From Halomonas alkalisoli (lineage in GTDB: Bacteria; Pseudomonadota; Gammaproteobacteria; Pseudomonadales; Halomonadaceae), in contig NZ_JAKCMI010000044.1 in assembly GCF_021412585.1 (NCBI RefSeq), positions 186,001 through 250,000 on the forward strand: a stretch of 64,000 bases of DNA, read 5' to 3'. Under the pieces are notes generated by a model. That model ran no database searches, had not been told where the DNA came from, and saw only the letters and a list, made by a program, of their open reading frames with translations. The stretch's first letter is position 1; each line of letters begins with the position of its first letter. The position numbers and the translations under genes are program-made. This document shows, in pieces, positions 38,382-49,546 of this stretch.

Positions 38382-40022
38382 CTAGCCGTCACTCGGGTAG
38401 TGCTCCTGGCGTAGTCGGAAGCGCTGTATCTTGCCGGTGGCCGTCTTGGGCAGTTCCTCGACGAAACGGATCGAACGGGGGTACTTGTAGGGTGCAATGG
38501 TCTGCTTGACGAAATCCTGCAGGCGTTGCACGCAAGTCTCGTCCGGCTCGATCTCGGGAGACAGTACCACGAAGGCCTCGACGATCTGCCCACGCTCCCC
38601 ATTCGGTGCGCCGATCACGGCACACTCCTGCACGCTGTCGTGGGCCAGCAGCGCCGCCTCGACTTCGGGGCCGGCGATGTTGTAGCCGGCGGAGACGATC
38701 ATGTCGTCGTTACGGGCCGCGAAGTGGAAATAACCCGCCTCGTCCTGATAGAAGGCATCGCCGGTGATGTTCCAGCCGTCCCGGACATAGCCTTGCTGAC
38801 GGCTATCGGCCAGGTAGCGGCAGCCGGTGGGGCCGCGTACCGCCAGCCGGCCCACCTCGCCCCGGGGCACTTCGTTCATGTCGATATCCACCACACGGGC
38901 TTCGTAACCCGTCACCGGCTTGCCGGTGCAGCCGGGGCGGTGATCGTCCAGGCGATTGGAAATGAAGATATGCAGCAGTTCCGTGGCGCCGATGCCGTCG
39001 AGGATCGGCGTGCCGGTCTTGTCGATCCAGTCGTGGTAGATCGGCGGTGGCAGGGTCTCGCCGGCCGACACCGCCATCCGCAGGCTCGCCAGTTCACGTC
39101 CGCTCTCCGGCGAGGCGAGCATGGTGCGGTAGGCGGTGGGCGCGGTGAACACCACCGTGGCGCGATGCTCGCGGATGATATCGAGCATGTTGGGTGGCGA
39201 GGCGCGTTCCAGCAGTACCGCCGTGGCGCCGAAGCGCAGCGGAAAGATCGCCAGGCCGCCCAGGCCGAAGGTGAAGGCCAGCGGTGGCGAGCCGACGAAG
39301 ACGTCGTCCGGCGTCACCTGCAGCACTTCCCTGGCGTAGCCGTCGGCGATGATCAGCAGGTCGCGATGAAAGTGCATGGTGGCCTTGGGCTTGCCGGTGG
39401 TGCCGGAGGTGAAGCCGAGCAGCGCCACGTCGTCGGCGGCGGTGGCCACCGCCCGGAAGTCGGTGGGCTTGTCCAGCGCCAGGTGGTCGAGTTCGGCGTC
39501 GTGATTGGCGGTGCCGTCGAAGGCGACGACACGCTGGAGAAAGGCGCTGTCCGCCGCACACTGTTCCAGTTCGTCCAGCAGGCGACTGTCGCACAGGGCC
39601 AGCGACACCTGGGCCTTGTCGACGATCTGGCTCAGCTCGCCGGCACGCAGCATCGGCATGGTATTGACCACCACGGCGCCGGCCTTGGTGGCGGCCAGCC
39701 AGCAGGCCACCATGGCCGGGTTGTTGGCCGAGCGGATCAGCACCCGGTTGCCCGGGCGCAGGCCGAGCTCCTCCACCAGGGCATGGGCCAGGCGATTGGT
39801 CCACTCGGCCAGCTCGCGGTAGGTGCGCTGTCGGCCGTTGCCGATCAGGGCGACACGGTCGCCGTGCCCCTGCGCGACCAGTCGATCACAGAGCTCCACC
39901 CCCGCATTGAGGCGGTCGGGGTAGTCGAAGCCGTCGAGCAACAGTGCCGGATACTGTTCCGCCGGCGGAAGATTGTCCCGGGCGAAGGTATCGGCGTGGG
40001 CCGATGGTGTCAGCATGACCAT
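38382..40022 (-). CDS. abmG: Aryl-CoA ligase, probably 2-aminobenzoate-CoA ligase
   Basis: The 546-residue protein has the AMP-binding motif GFTSGTTGKPKATMHFHR near residue 205, the GATELLHIF motif and the C-terminal catalytic lysine in PKTATGKIQRFRL. It activates a carboxylic acid to its CoA thioester using ATP. Sequence layout and neighbours (fused monooxygenase, hydratase, dehydrogenase) point to 2-aminobenzoate as substrate; benzoate or salicylate remain possible. The symbol follows the Azoarcus evansii naming as I recall it. It starts 83 bases after the acyl-CoA dehydrogenase. Confidence 0.82.
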   Translation of the reverse strand: MVMLTPSAHADTFARDNLPPAEQYPALLLDGFDYPDRLNAGVELCDRLVAQGHGDRVALIGNGRQRTYRELAEWTNRLAHALVEELGLRPGNRVLIRSANNPAMVACWLAATKAGAVVVNTMPMLRAGELSQIVDKAQVSLALCDSRLLDELEQCAADSAFLQRVVAFDGTANHDAELDHLALDKPTDFRAVATAADDVALLGFTSGTTGKPKATMHFHRDLLIIADGYAREVLQVTPDDVFVGSPPLAFTFGLGGLAIFPLRFGATAVLLERASPPNMLDIIREHRATVVFTAPTAYRTMLASPESGRELASLRMAVSAGETLPPPIYHDWIDKTGTPILDGIGATELLHIFISNRLDDHRPGCTGKPVTGYEARVVDIDMNEVPRGEVGRLAVRGPTGCRYLADSRQQGYVRDGWNITGDAFYQDEAGYFHFAARNDDMIVSAGYNIAGPEVEAALLAHDSVQECAVIGAPNGERGQIVEAFVVLSPEIEPDETCVQRLQDFVKQTIAPYKYPRSIRFVEELPKTATGKIQRFRLRQEHYPSDG

Positions 40023-40105
40023 TCTCCGTACATCGTGTTGTTATTGTTCGGCGCCGGCCAATGGCGTCGACAGGGGATACGGTATCTGGCAATTCGTCGT
40101 CGTTG

Positions 40106-42074
<1,969 letters not shown>

Positions 42075-42078
<4 letters not shown>

Positions 42079-42593
42079 TGTCTTTCTCCCGTATCGGCCG
42101 GCAAGCCGTGCAGCAGCTCGCCGATATGGTGGGCGTCGTCTTCGGTGACGCCGTCGAGCAGGGCGTTGACCCAGCCTTCATGGGCCCTGGCCATCTCGGT
42201 GAAGGTGGCGCGTCCGGCCGCGGTGAGCCGCACCAGGGTGGCGCGGCGGTCGCCCTCGATGGCGATGCGCTCGACGGCGCCGTCGTCGACGAGACGCTCG
42301 ACGATGCCGGTGACGTTGCCGTTGGAGACCCGCAGCCGCTTCGACAGCTCGTTCATCTTCAGCCCGTCCGAGTCGCGGAAGAGCGCTGCCATGACGTCGA
42401 AACGGGGCAGGGTGGAGTCGAACTCAACGCGCAGCTTTTCACGCAGCTCCGCCTCGATCTGGCGGGTCACCCGCAGCATGCGTAGCCATAGCCGCAGGCG
42501 CTCCTTGCTCAGGGACTCCTTGTTCAGGGACTCCTTGCCAAGGGAGTCTCCGGCAGGCGTTGCCGGCTCGAGTGGCTGGCATTCGGTGCTCAT
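42075..42593 (-). CDS. MarR-family transcriptional regulator
   Basis: The 172-residue product has a winged helix (LRVEFDSTLPRFDVMAAL, KMNELSKRLRVSNGNVTGIVERL, then GDRRATLVRLT). MarR proteins often bind aromatic ligands or CoA esters and repress the operon they sit in. The gene lies inside the operon, between the SDR and the hydratase. The palindromes at 45696-45735 upstream of the first gene are likely operators. A first part rich in ES/KE repeats (SLGKESLNKESLSKE) varies and may not fold. Confidence 0.9.
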
Positions 42594-43351
42594 GCCTCAC
42601 CTCCCGAGATCGAGATCGCCTGACCGGTAATGGCGCCGCTATGGGGGCCACACAGCCATAGCGCCGTGGCCGTGACCTCGGCAGGCTGGATCAGCCGCCC
42701 CGTGGGATTGGTCGATTGAAAGTGGACGCGGGCCTGCTCGGGGCTCTGGCCGGTCTTGTCGACCACGTTGGCAATGCTGGCTTCCAGTAGCGGGGTATCG
42801 GTGAAGCCGGGGCACAGCGCATTGACGGTGATGTCTCGGCTCGCGGTTTCCCGGGCCAGGGCGCGTACCAGGCCCACCACGCCGTGCTTGGCGGCGCAGT
42901 AGGGCGCCACATAGGCGTAGCCCTTGAGCCCGGCGGTGGAGGCCACGGCGATCAGGCGCCCACCATCGTTGAGGTGGCGCAGTCCCTCGCGCAGGGTCAG
43001 GAAGACCCCGGTGAGATTGACCTCGAGCATGTGCTGCCACTGCGCCAGCGAGGTGCGCGAAAGCGGCGCGCTGTCGGCGGCGCCGGCGTTGGCGATGACG
43101 ATATCGACCTCGCCCAGTCGCTCGAAGAGCGCGATCATGTCGGCTTCGCTGGTCACGTCGGCCACGGCAGTGGAGATGTTCGGGTGCCCTTCGGCCACGG
43201 CCTCCAGGGCAGGGCCCCGCCGTCCGGTGATGGTCACCGCGGCGCCGGCCTCGGCGAAGGCCAGCGCCATGTCGGCGCCGATGCCGCTGCCGCCGCCGGT
43301 GACGACCACGCGCTTGCCCTGCATTTCGCTCTCGTTCATGTCATCGCTCAT
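42590..43351 (-). CDS. Short-chain dehydrogenase, probable 3-hydroxyacyl-CoA dehydrogenase of the aminobenzoate route
   Basis: The 253-residue SDR has TGGGSGIGADMALAF near residue 18, NAGAADSA, the catalytic Y-x3-K in PYCAAKHG, and CPGFTDTPL after it. It overlaps the MarR gene and, at its start, the monooxygenase gene, so expression is coupled. The beta-oxidation-like neighbours suggest oxidation of a hydroxyacyl-CoA formed by the hydratase. Confidence 0.88.
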   Translation of the reverse strand: MSDDMNESEMQGKRVVVTGGGSGIGADMALAFAEAGAAVTITGRRGPALEAVAEGHPNISTAVADVTSEADMIALFERLGEVDIVIANAGAADSAPLSRTSLAQWQHMLEVNLTGVFLTLREGLRHLNDGGRLIAVASTAGLKGYAYVAPYCAAKHGVVGLVRALARETASRDITVNALCPGFTDTPLLEASIANVVDKTGQSPEQARVHFQSTNPTGRLIQPAEVTATALWLCGPHSGAITGQAISISGGEA

Positions 43352-45633
43352 GTCCAGCCCTCGCCGCGCTCGGCCAGGCGTTGCAGCTGATCGCGGCCGG
43401 GGCCATAGGGTTGCGGCCAGTCGCACTGGCTGTCGCCAAGGCCCGCCGCGGCGTGCAGGGTCCAGTAGGGGTCGGCCAGGTGTGGCCGGGCCAGGCAGAC
43501 CAGGTCGGCGCGGCCCGCCATCAGGATCGAGTTGACGTGGTCGGCCTGGTAGATATTGCCCACCGCCATGGTGGCGATGCCGGTCTCGTTGCGGATGCGA
43601 TCCGAGAAGGGCGTCTGGAACATGCGGCCGTAGACCGGCCGGGCCCGGGTCGAGGTCTGGCCGGCGGAGACGTCGACGATGTCCACCTCGGCGGCTTGCA
43701 GCAGGCGGGCGATCGCCACCGCCTCGTCAGGGGTCACACCCTCGTCGCCGACCCAGTCGTTGGCCGAGATGCGCACCGACAGCGGCTTGTGGGCCGGCCA
43801 CGCCTGGCGCACCGCGCGGATCACCTCCAGCGGGTAGCGCATGCGGTTTTCCAGCGGGCCGCCGTATGCGTCCTCGCGACGGTTGGTCAGCGGCGTGATG
43901 AACGACGACAGCAGGTAGCCGTGGGCGGCGTGCACCTCGAGCATGTCGAAGCCGGCGCGCTCGGCCATCTTCGCTGCGGCGACGAACTCGTCGCGTACGC
44001 GGTCCATGTCGGCGCGGTCCATGGCCTTGGGTACCTGGTTGCGATCCGACCAGGGCACGGCGGAGGCCGCCAGGATCGGCCAGTTGCCCTCGGGCAGCGG
44101 CGCGTCCATCTCCTGCCAGCCGAGCTGGGTGGAACCCTTGGGGCCGGAGTGGCCGATCTGGGCGCACAGCTTCGCCGGCGTCTCGGTATGGACGAAGTCG
44201 CACAGCCGCTTCCAGGCGACCTCGTGCTCGGGGGCGTAGAAGCCGGTACAGCCCGGGGTGATGCGCCCCTCGGGCGAGACGCAGGTCATCTCGGTGTAGA
44301 CCAGGCCGGCGCCGCCCTTGGCACGCTCGGCGTAGTGCACGAAGTGCCAGTCGGTGGGCCGTCCCTCCACCGCCTTGTACTGGGCCATGGGGGAGACCAC
44401 GATGCGGTTGGCGAGGCGCATGTCGCGCAGCGTGAAGGGGGCGAACATGGGCGCGCGGTCGCTTTCCGGGTTGCCCGCCTGCGCCTGGAACCAGCGCTCG
44501 GCGCTCTCGAGCCAGGCCGGGTCGCGCAGGCGCAGGTTCTCGTGGCTGATGCGCTGGGAGCGGGTCAGCAACGAGTAGTTGAACTGCACCGGATCCAGGT
44601 CCAGGTAGCGCTCCACCTGCTCGAACCACTCGGTGGAGTTGCGCGCCGCCGACTGCAGGCGCAGCACCTCGGTGCGCCGCTCCGCCTCGTAGCGGGCGAA
44701 GGCGGCGGCCATGTCGGGTTCGCTGTGCAGGTACTCCGCCAGGGCGATGGCACTCTCCAGCGCCAGCTTGGTGCCGGAACCGATGGAGAAATGCGCGGTG
44801 GCCGCGGCATCGCCCATCAGCACCACGTTGTCGACGCTCCAGCGCTCGCAGAGCACCCGGGGGAAGTTGATCCAGGCCGAGCCGCGAATGTGGTGGGCGT
44901 TGGTCATCAGTGCGTGGCCGCCCAGATGGCGGGCGAAGATCCGCTCGCAGACGGCGATGGACTCCTGCTGGCTCATCTCGCCGAAGCCGAAGGCCTGCCA
45001 GGTGGCTTCGCTGCACTCGACGATGAAGGTCGCGGTATCGGCGTCGAACTGGTAAGCATGGGCCCACACCCAGCCGTGCTCGGTCTTCTCGAAGATGAAG
45101 GTGAAGGCGTCATTGAAGGTCTGGTGGGTGCCCAGCCAGACGAACTTGCAGGCGCGCACGTCGATGTCGGGCTTGAAGTGTTCGGCGTAGCGCTGGCGGG
45201 TGCGCGAATTGAGACCGTCGGCGGCCAGCACCAGGTCGAACTCGCGGCTCAGCTCATCGATGCGCTCCTCGGGAATGTCGCTTTCGAAGCGCAGCTCCAC
45301 GCCAAGCTCCCGGGCGCGCTGCTGCAGCAATACCAGCAGCTTGTGACGGCCGATGCCACAGAAGCCGTGGCCGGTGGAGACCGTCTTGACGCCGTCGTGG
45401 ATCACGGCGATGTCATCCCAGTAGGCGAAATGACCGCGGATCCGTTCGGCGCTCACGGTATCGTTGCGCGCCAGGTTGTCCAGGGTCTCGTCGGAGAGCA
45501 CGACGCCCCAGCCGAAGGTGTCGTCGGGGCGGTTTCGCTCGATCACCACGATCTCGTGAGAGGCGTCGTGCAGTTTCATGCTGATGGCGAAGTAGAGGCC
45601 GGCGGGGCCCCCGCCGAGACAGGCGATTCTCAT
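43348..45633 (-). CDS. abmA: Fused FAD monooxygenase / old-yellow-enzyme reductase, probable 2-aminobenzoyl-CoA monooxygenase/reductase
   Basis: The 761-residue protein joins two flavin domains. Residues 1 to about 380 form a class A monooxygenase (GGGPAGLY at 7-14, DLVLAADGLNSRTRQR, NVVLMGDAAATAHFSIGSG). Residues from about 395 form an NADH:flavin oxidoreductase of the old yellow enzyme type (FAPFTLRDMRLANRIVVSPM, AAHGYLLSSFITPLTNRR, DAYGGPLENR). This fusion is known from 2-aminobenzoyl-CoA monooxygenase/reductase of Azoarcus evansii and from salicylyl-CoA 5-hydroxylases; the neighbouring hydratase and dehydrogenases favour the former. It is the first gene of the operon, with palindromes upstream. 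Confidence 0.85.
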   Translation of the reverse strand: MRIACLGGGPAGLYFAISMKLHDASHEIVVIERNRPDDTFGWGVVLSDETLDNLARNDTVSAERIRGHFAYWDDIAVIHDGVKTVSTGHGFCGIGRHKLLVLLQQRARELGVELRFESDIPEERIDELSREFDLVLAADGLNSRTRQRYAEHFKPDIDVRACKFVWLGTHQTFNDAFTFIFEKTEHGWVWAHAYQFDADTATFIVECSEATWQAFGFGEMSQQESIAVCERIFARHLGGHALMTNAHHIRGSAWINFPRVLCERWSVDNVVLMGDAAATAHFSIGSGTKLALESAIALAEYLHSEPDMAAAFARYEAERRTEVLRLQSAARNSTEWFEQVERYLDLDPVQFNYSLLTRSQRISHENLRLRDPAWLESAERWFQAQAGNPESDRAPMFAPFTLRDMRLANRIVVSPMAQYKAVEGRPTDWHFVHYAERAKGGAGLVYTEMTCVSPEGRITPGCTGFYAPEHEVAWKRLCDFVHTETPAKLCAQIGHSGPKGSTQLGWQEMDAPLPEGNWPILAASAVPWSDRNQVPKAMDRADMDRVRDEFVAAAKMAERAGFDMLEVHAAHGYLLSSFITPLTNRREDAYGGPLENRMRYPLEVIRAVRQAWPAHKPLSVRISANDWVGDEGVTPDEAVAIARLLQAAEVDIVDVSAGQTSTRARPVYGRMFQTPFSDRIRNETGIATMAVGNIYQADHVNSILMAGRADLVCLARPHLADPYWTLHAAAGLGDSQCDWPQPYGPGRDQLQRLAERGEGWT

Positions 45634-45695
45634 GGGGTGTGGTCTTCCGCTGGTTGTCGTTGTTTGTCTTGAGGCTAGGACGTCCAGGGAAATAG

Positions 45696-45735
45696 TTCAA
45701 GTATGAAATTTCAAGTTTGAAGCATCGTGCTTGAA
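45696..45735. promoter_or_regulatory. Palindromic operator region upstream of the anthranilate operon
   Basis: TTCAAGTATGAAA and TTTCAAGTTTGAA (45696-45721) form a 26-base imperfect palindrome with 10 of 13 positions paired. A CTTGAA at 45730-45735 pairs with TTCAAG at 45711-45716 or 45696-45701. The block sits 63 bases before the monooxygenase start and is a natural site for the MarR protein. It also lies upstream of the divergent rsd gene. Confidence 0.55.
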
Positions 45736-45845
45736 TCATGTCTTGCCGGATTCTGGCCGACCCAGGATTGACAGCGAGCGTGGCACGGGTGAGTCTGTCC
45801 TTTCGGGTCGAAATGGCCTCGGCTTCACAAGGGAAGGAGGCGGAC

Positions 45846-46334
45846 ATGCTGGAAGATTGCAAGAGTGCTCGGGAGCGCTGGGGTGGCGTACACCAGCTGA
45901 TCGATCGCTGGCTCGACGAGCGGCGCGAGCTTCTGGTGAGCTTCATCGAGCTCAAGGAGGCCTGCGATACCGAGCTCGAGGCCGTGAGCAAGGCACAGAT
46001 CGATCGCTTCAGCGAGCTGCTGATGGACTACATCAGTGCCGGCCACTTCGAGATCTATCCGCAGCTGCGCGAGGAAGCGCTGGCCTTCGAGGATCAGGAT
46101 GCATTGGGGATCGCCGCACAGCTGCTCGAACGGCTGGAAATGTCCACCGAGCTAGTCCTCGCCTTCGATGCCGACTACTCCACGCCGGTGCGCTGCCAGC
46201 ATTTCCTGCCCAGGCTGCCCGCCTGGCTCGATCGCTTGGCCAAGGGGTTGACCGAACGCTTCGCCCTGGAAGACCAGCTGATTGCACGCTTGCATGCCGC
46301 CCATACGCCGCAGGCCGCCTCACAGGCCGAATAG
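45846..46334 (+). CDS. rsd: Regulator of sigma D / AlgQ-type anti-sigma-70 factor
   Basis: Rsd binds sigma-70 to shift RNA polymerase towards other sigma factors; in Pseudomonas the homologue AlgQ affects alginate and virulence genes. The 162-residue protein matches the family: LIDRWLDERRELLVSFIEL near residue 18, then DRFSELLMDYISAGHFEIYPQL, and RFALEDQLIARLHAA near the end. The ATG at 45846 follows AAGGAGG. A bidirectional terminator lies downstream. Confidence 0.9.
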   Translation: MLEDCKSARERWGGVHQLIDRWLDERRELLVSFIELKEACDTELEAVSKAQIDRFSELLMDYISAGHFEIYPQLREEALAFEDQDALGIAAQLLERLEMSTELVLAFDADYSTPVRCQHFLPRLPAWLDRLAKGLTERFALEDQLIARLHAAHTPQAASQAE

Positions 46335-46392
46335 CGCTGAGAATAAGGCCCTGAAAGAGGCGGCACCGAAAGATAGGCAGAATACCTGCAGA

Positions 46393-46429
46393 AACGCCCT
46401 GGGCCGGTTGGCCGCCCAGGGCGTTTTTT
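46393..46429 (+). terminator. Intrinsic terminator between rsd and the RND transporter gene
   Basis: AACGCCCTGGGC and GCCCAGGGCGTT form a 12-bp stem with a nine-base loop followed by TTTTTT. It ends rsd transcription and, since the opposite strand also ends here, may serve the convergent gene. Confidence 0.85.
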
Positions 46430-46454
46430 ATGGTTGGCCGCCATGGGGGCGGGA

Positions 46455-49400
46455 TCAGTCGACTTGAGTGGCGGGCGTTTTCCTGACGCGTTTGCCCTGG
46501 CCGAGTACCAGCATGCAGGGGGTGAGCAGCAGCGTCAGCCCGGTGGCGAATATCAGGCCGCCGGCGATGGCGCTGGAGAGCTGGGTCCACCACTGGGTCG
46601 AAGGTGCGCCGAATCCCAGGCTGGGGGCGAACAGGTTGACATTGATTCCCAGCACCATGGGCATCAGCCCGAGTACCGTGGTGATGGCGGTGAGCAACAC
46701 CGGTCGCAGGCGCAGGCCACCCGCTTCCAGGGCCGCTTCGACGGGGCCAAGGCCCTCCCGGCGCAGCTGATTGTAGGTGTCGATCAGCACGATATTGTTG
46801 TTCACCACGATGCCCGCCAGGGCGATGATCCCCATTCCCACCATGACGATGCCGAAGGGCTGGCCGTTGATCAGCAGGCCCATCAGCACACCGGCCGTCG
46901 AGAACACGATGGCCGACAGGACCAGCACAGCCTGGTAGAGGCTGTTGAACTGGGTCACGAGAATCAGTGCCATCAGGCCGATCGCCACCAGGAAGGCGGT
47001 GATCAGGAAGCGGCTGGCCTCCTCCTGCTCCTCCTGCTCGCCGGCCACGTTGACCTGGACGCCGTCGGGGAGCGCGGAGGGGTCTACCGACTCCATCAGT
47101 GCCCGCAGCCGCTCGTCGGGCTGATAGCCGTCCGCCACGTCCGCTTCCAGGGTAACCGCCCTGCGTCCATCGATGCGGTGCAGGGTGCCCACCTTGGGGG
47201 CGGGCTCCAGGCTGGCGAAGTGCGAGACGGGTATCTGGCCGCGCAGGGTATTCAGCGTCAGTCGGTCGAGCTGGTCCAGGGTGCGTGATGCCTGTGGCAG
47301 GCGAACGCGAATATCGACTTCATCGGGGGCATGGGCCGGCCGGTAGCTGGCGACCTGCAGGCCGGTGGTGATGAGCTGGACGGCGCTGCCGATGGCCGCC
47401 ACGTCGGTGCCCAGCCGTGCGGCGGCCTCGCGGTCGACGTTCAGGCGCCACTCGATGCCGGGCAGGCTGCGATTGTCCTCGACGTCGCGAAAGCCACCCA
47501 GGCGTTCCATGGCATTGCGGATGTGGGCCACGGCGGCATCGCTGTCGGCGGGCTCCTCGGCGCTGATCTCGAGCACGATGGGCTTGCCGGCGCCGGGGCC
47601 CTCCTGCTGCTGGCGAAACTCCAGGACTATGCCGGGCAGGTCCCCGGTGCGCTCGGCCATTTCGTCCATGATCAAGCGGGCGGGCCGGCGCTGCTGCCAG
47701 TCGATCAGTTGGAACTGCACCACGCCGATCACGTCGTTGCCGATCTGCTCGTCGGGGACGCCGTAGGAGCGGGCATAGAGCGCCTGCACCTCGCTCATGC
47801 CGGCCAGGCGAGCCTCCACGCGACGCACGATGGCATCCTTCTCGATGGTGGAAAAATCGCCCCGGGAGCGCACGACCACCTGGGCGCTGTCGGGTTCGAC
47901 GGCAGGGAAGAATTCCACGCCGTGATTGAAGCGGCCGTAGCCGGTGAAGATCAGCGCCATCAGCAGCAGTGCGACGACCAGAGTCAGGCCGGGCCAGGCC
48001 AGCAGGCGGGCCAGCACGGCACGGTAGAGGCGCCCGCCGGCGGTGATCAGTTCGTCGCCATGGATGGGCCGGGCCGTGCGGGCGCTCAACAGGCCCCCCA
48101 GGGTCGGCAGGAAGATGAGCGCCATGGCGAGAGAGGCGAGCAGGCAGAGGATCACCGTGGCCGGCAGGTACTTCATGAACTCACCCACCACGCCGGGCCA
48201 GAACAGCAGCGGTATGAAGACGGCAAGGGTGGTGGCGGTGGCGGCAATTACCGGCCAGCTCATGCGCGAGGCGGCGTTGACCCAGGCGTCGTGGGGAAGC
48301 TGACCCTCGCGCAGGTTGCGGTCGGCCAGCTCGCTGACCACGATGGCGCCGTCTACCAGCATGCCGGCGACCAGGATCAGGGCGAACAGCACCACGATGT
48401 TGAGGGTGTAGCCGATCGCCCAGATCAGCAGGATGCCGGTGAGGAAGGCGCCGGGAATGGTCAGCCCCACCATCAGCGCCGAGCGCAGCCCCATGGCGGC
48501 CAGTATCACGACCAGCACCAGGACCACGGCGGTCAAGACGTTGTTGAGCAGCTCCGAAAGCATCTGCTCGACGGTATCGGACTGGTCCATGATGGTGGTG
48601 ATGCTGAGCTCATCGGGCAGCAGCGGTGCGGCGTCAGCCAGTACCTGGCGGACGCTGGCGATGGTGGCGATCAGGTTGGCCCCGGCGCGCTTGGAGATTT
48701 CCAGCACCAGGGCGGGCTCGTCGTCGATACGGGCGAACCCGTCGGGATCCTTGAAGGAGGGATGGATCCAGGCGACATCGGCGAAGGTCACGACCCGGTC
48801 GCCGTCGACCTTGACCGGCATCCCCATGACGTCCTCCAGCGATGCGATCACCCCCGGCACCTTGATCGGGGCGCGACCGGCGCCGGTGTCCAGGCTGCCT
48901 GCGGCCACCAGGCGGTTGTTGCGGCTGATCAGGCTGAAGAGGTCATCGAAGTCGACGCCGTAGCTATCGAGCACCAGGGGGTCGAGCACGATCTCCAGCA
49001 TCTCCTCGCGCTCGCCGCCGATATCCACCTCGAGAACCTCGGGGATGCCCTCCATGGCATCCTGCAGGCGACGGGCGATGGCGAGGCGCTGGGCTTCTTC
49101 CAGGGGGCCGGACATGCCCAGGGTCAGTACCGGGAAGAGCCCCACGTTGACCTCGAAGACCCGGGGTTCATCGGCCTCCTCGGGGAGTTCGGCGCTGGCG
49201 ATATCGACCTTCTCGCGGACGTCGGCCAGCGCCTGGCGTGGGTCGAAGCCGGCATCGAACTCCAGGGTCACGGCGGCGTGGCCTTCGCTGGACTGGGCGG
49301 TCATCTTGCTGACCCCCTCGATGGTGCGCAGCTCCTGCTCCATGGGACGAACCAGCAGCCGCTCACCGTCCTCCGGGCTGACGCCCTCAAGCGAGAGCGA

Positions 49401-49544
49401 GACGTAGATGATGGGAATCGCGATGTCCGGATTGGCTTCCTTGGGCACTACCTGCCAGGCGGCGAAACCGGCCAGCAGCAGCGAGGCCAGTATCAGCAGG
49501 GTGGTGCGCGACCGCTCCAGCGCGGCTTCGATCAGGGTACGCAT
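46455..49544 (-). CDS. RND-family efflux transporter permease
   Basis: The 1029-residue protein has the twelve-helix RND layout: first helix near residue 12, the large periplasmic loops, the central VAGMLVDGAIVVSELADRNLREG region near residue 400 (proton-relay Asp residues) and the second half ending near VLGINVNLFAPSLGFG. It pumps toxic compounds from the periplasm, with an adaptor gene directly upstream. The substrates are not evident; no outer-membrane channel gene is nearby. Confidence 0.92.
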   Translation of the reverse strand: MRTLIEAALERSRTTLLILASLLLAGFAAWQVVPKEANPDIAIPIIYVSLSLEGVSPEDGERLLVRPMEQELRTIEGVSKMTAQSSEGHAAVTLEFDAGFDPRQALADVREKVDIASAELPEEADEPRVFEVNVGLFPVLTLGMSGPLEEAQRLAIARRLQDAMEGIPEVLEVDIGGEREEMLEIVLDPLVLDSYGVDFDDLFSLISRNNRLVAAGSLDTGAGRAPIKVPGVIASLEDVMGMPVKVDGDRVVTFADVAWIHPSFKDPDGFARIDDEPALVLEISKRAGANLIATIASVRQVLADAAPLLPDELSITTIMDQSDTVEQMLSELLNNVLTAVVLVLVVILAAMGLRSALMVGLTIPGAFLTGILLIWAIGYTLNIVVLFALILVAGMLVDGAIVVSELADRNLREGQLPHDAWVNAASRMSWPVIAATATTLAVFIPLLFWPGVVGEFMKYLPATVILCLLASLAMALIFLPTLGGLLSARTARPIHGDELITAGGRLYRAVLARLLAWPGLTLVVALLLMALIFTGYGRFNHGVEFFPAVEPDSAQVVVRSRGDFSTIEKDAIVRRVEARLAGMSEVQALYARSYGVPDEQIGNDVIGVVQFQLIDWQQRRPARLIMDEMAERTGDLPGIVLEFRQQQEGPGAGKPIVLEISAEEPADSDAAVAHIRNAMERLGGFRDVEDNRSLPGIEWRLNVDREAAARLGTDVAAIGSAVQLITTGLQVASYRPAHAPDEVDIRVRLPQASRTLDQLDRLTLNTLRGQIPVSHFASLEPAPKVGTLHRIDGRRAVTLEADVADGYQPDERLRALMESVDPSALPDGVQVNVAGEQEEQEEASRFLITAFLVAIGLMALILVTQFNSLYQAVLVLSAIVFSTAGVLMGLLINGQPFGIVMVGMGIIALAGIVVNNNIVLIDTYNQLRREGLGPVEAALEAGGLRLRPVLLTAITTVLGLMPMVLGINVNLFAPSLGFGAPSTQWWTQLSSAIAGGLIFATGLTLLLTPCMLVLGQGKRVRKTPATQVD

Positions 49545-49546
49545 GG

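Noticed and set aside
43348..45633. Calling the fused enzyme a salicylyl-CoA 5-hydroxylase
   Set aside because: The domain fusion fits, but no gentisate dioxygenase or related gene is in the operon, while hydratase, dehydrogenases and RidA fit the 2-aminobenzoyl-CoA route better.
43381..45672. 763-residue open frame antisense to the fused monooxygenase
   Set aside because: Long antisense frames are expected at this GC content; the translation lacks any known motif while the opposite strand has two intact flavin domains.
45738..45845. N-terminal extension of rsd
   Set aside because: The upstream in-frame part has no similarity to the family and the ATG at 45846 has the strong ribosome site.
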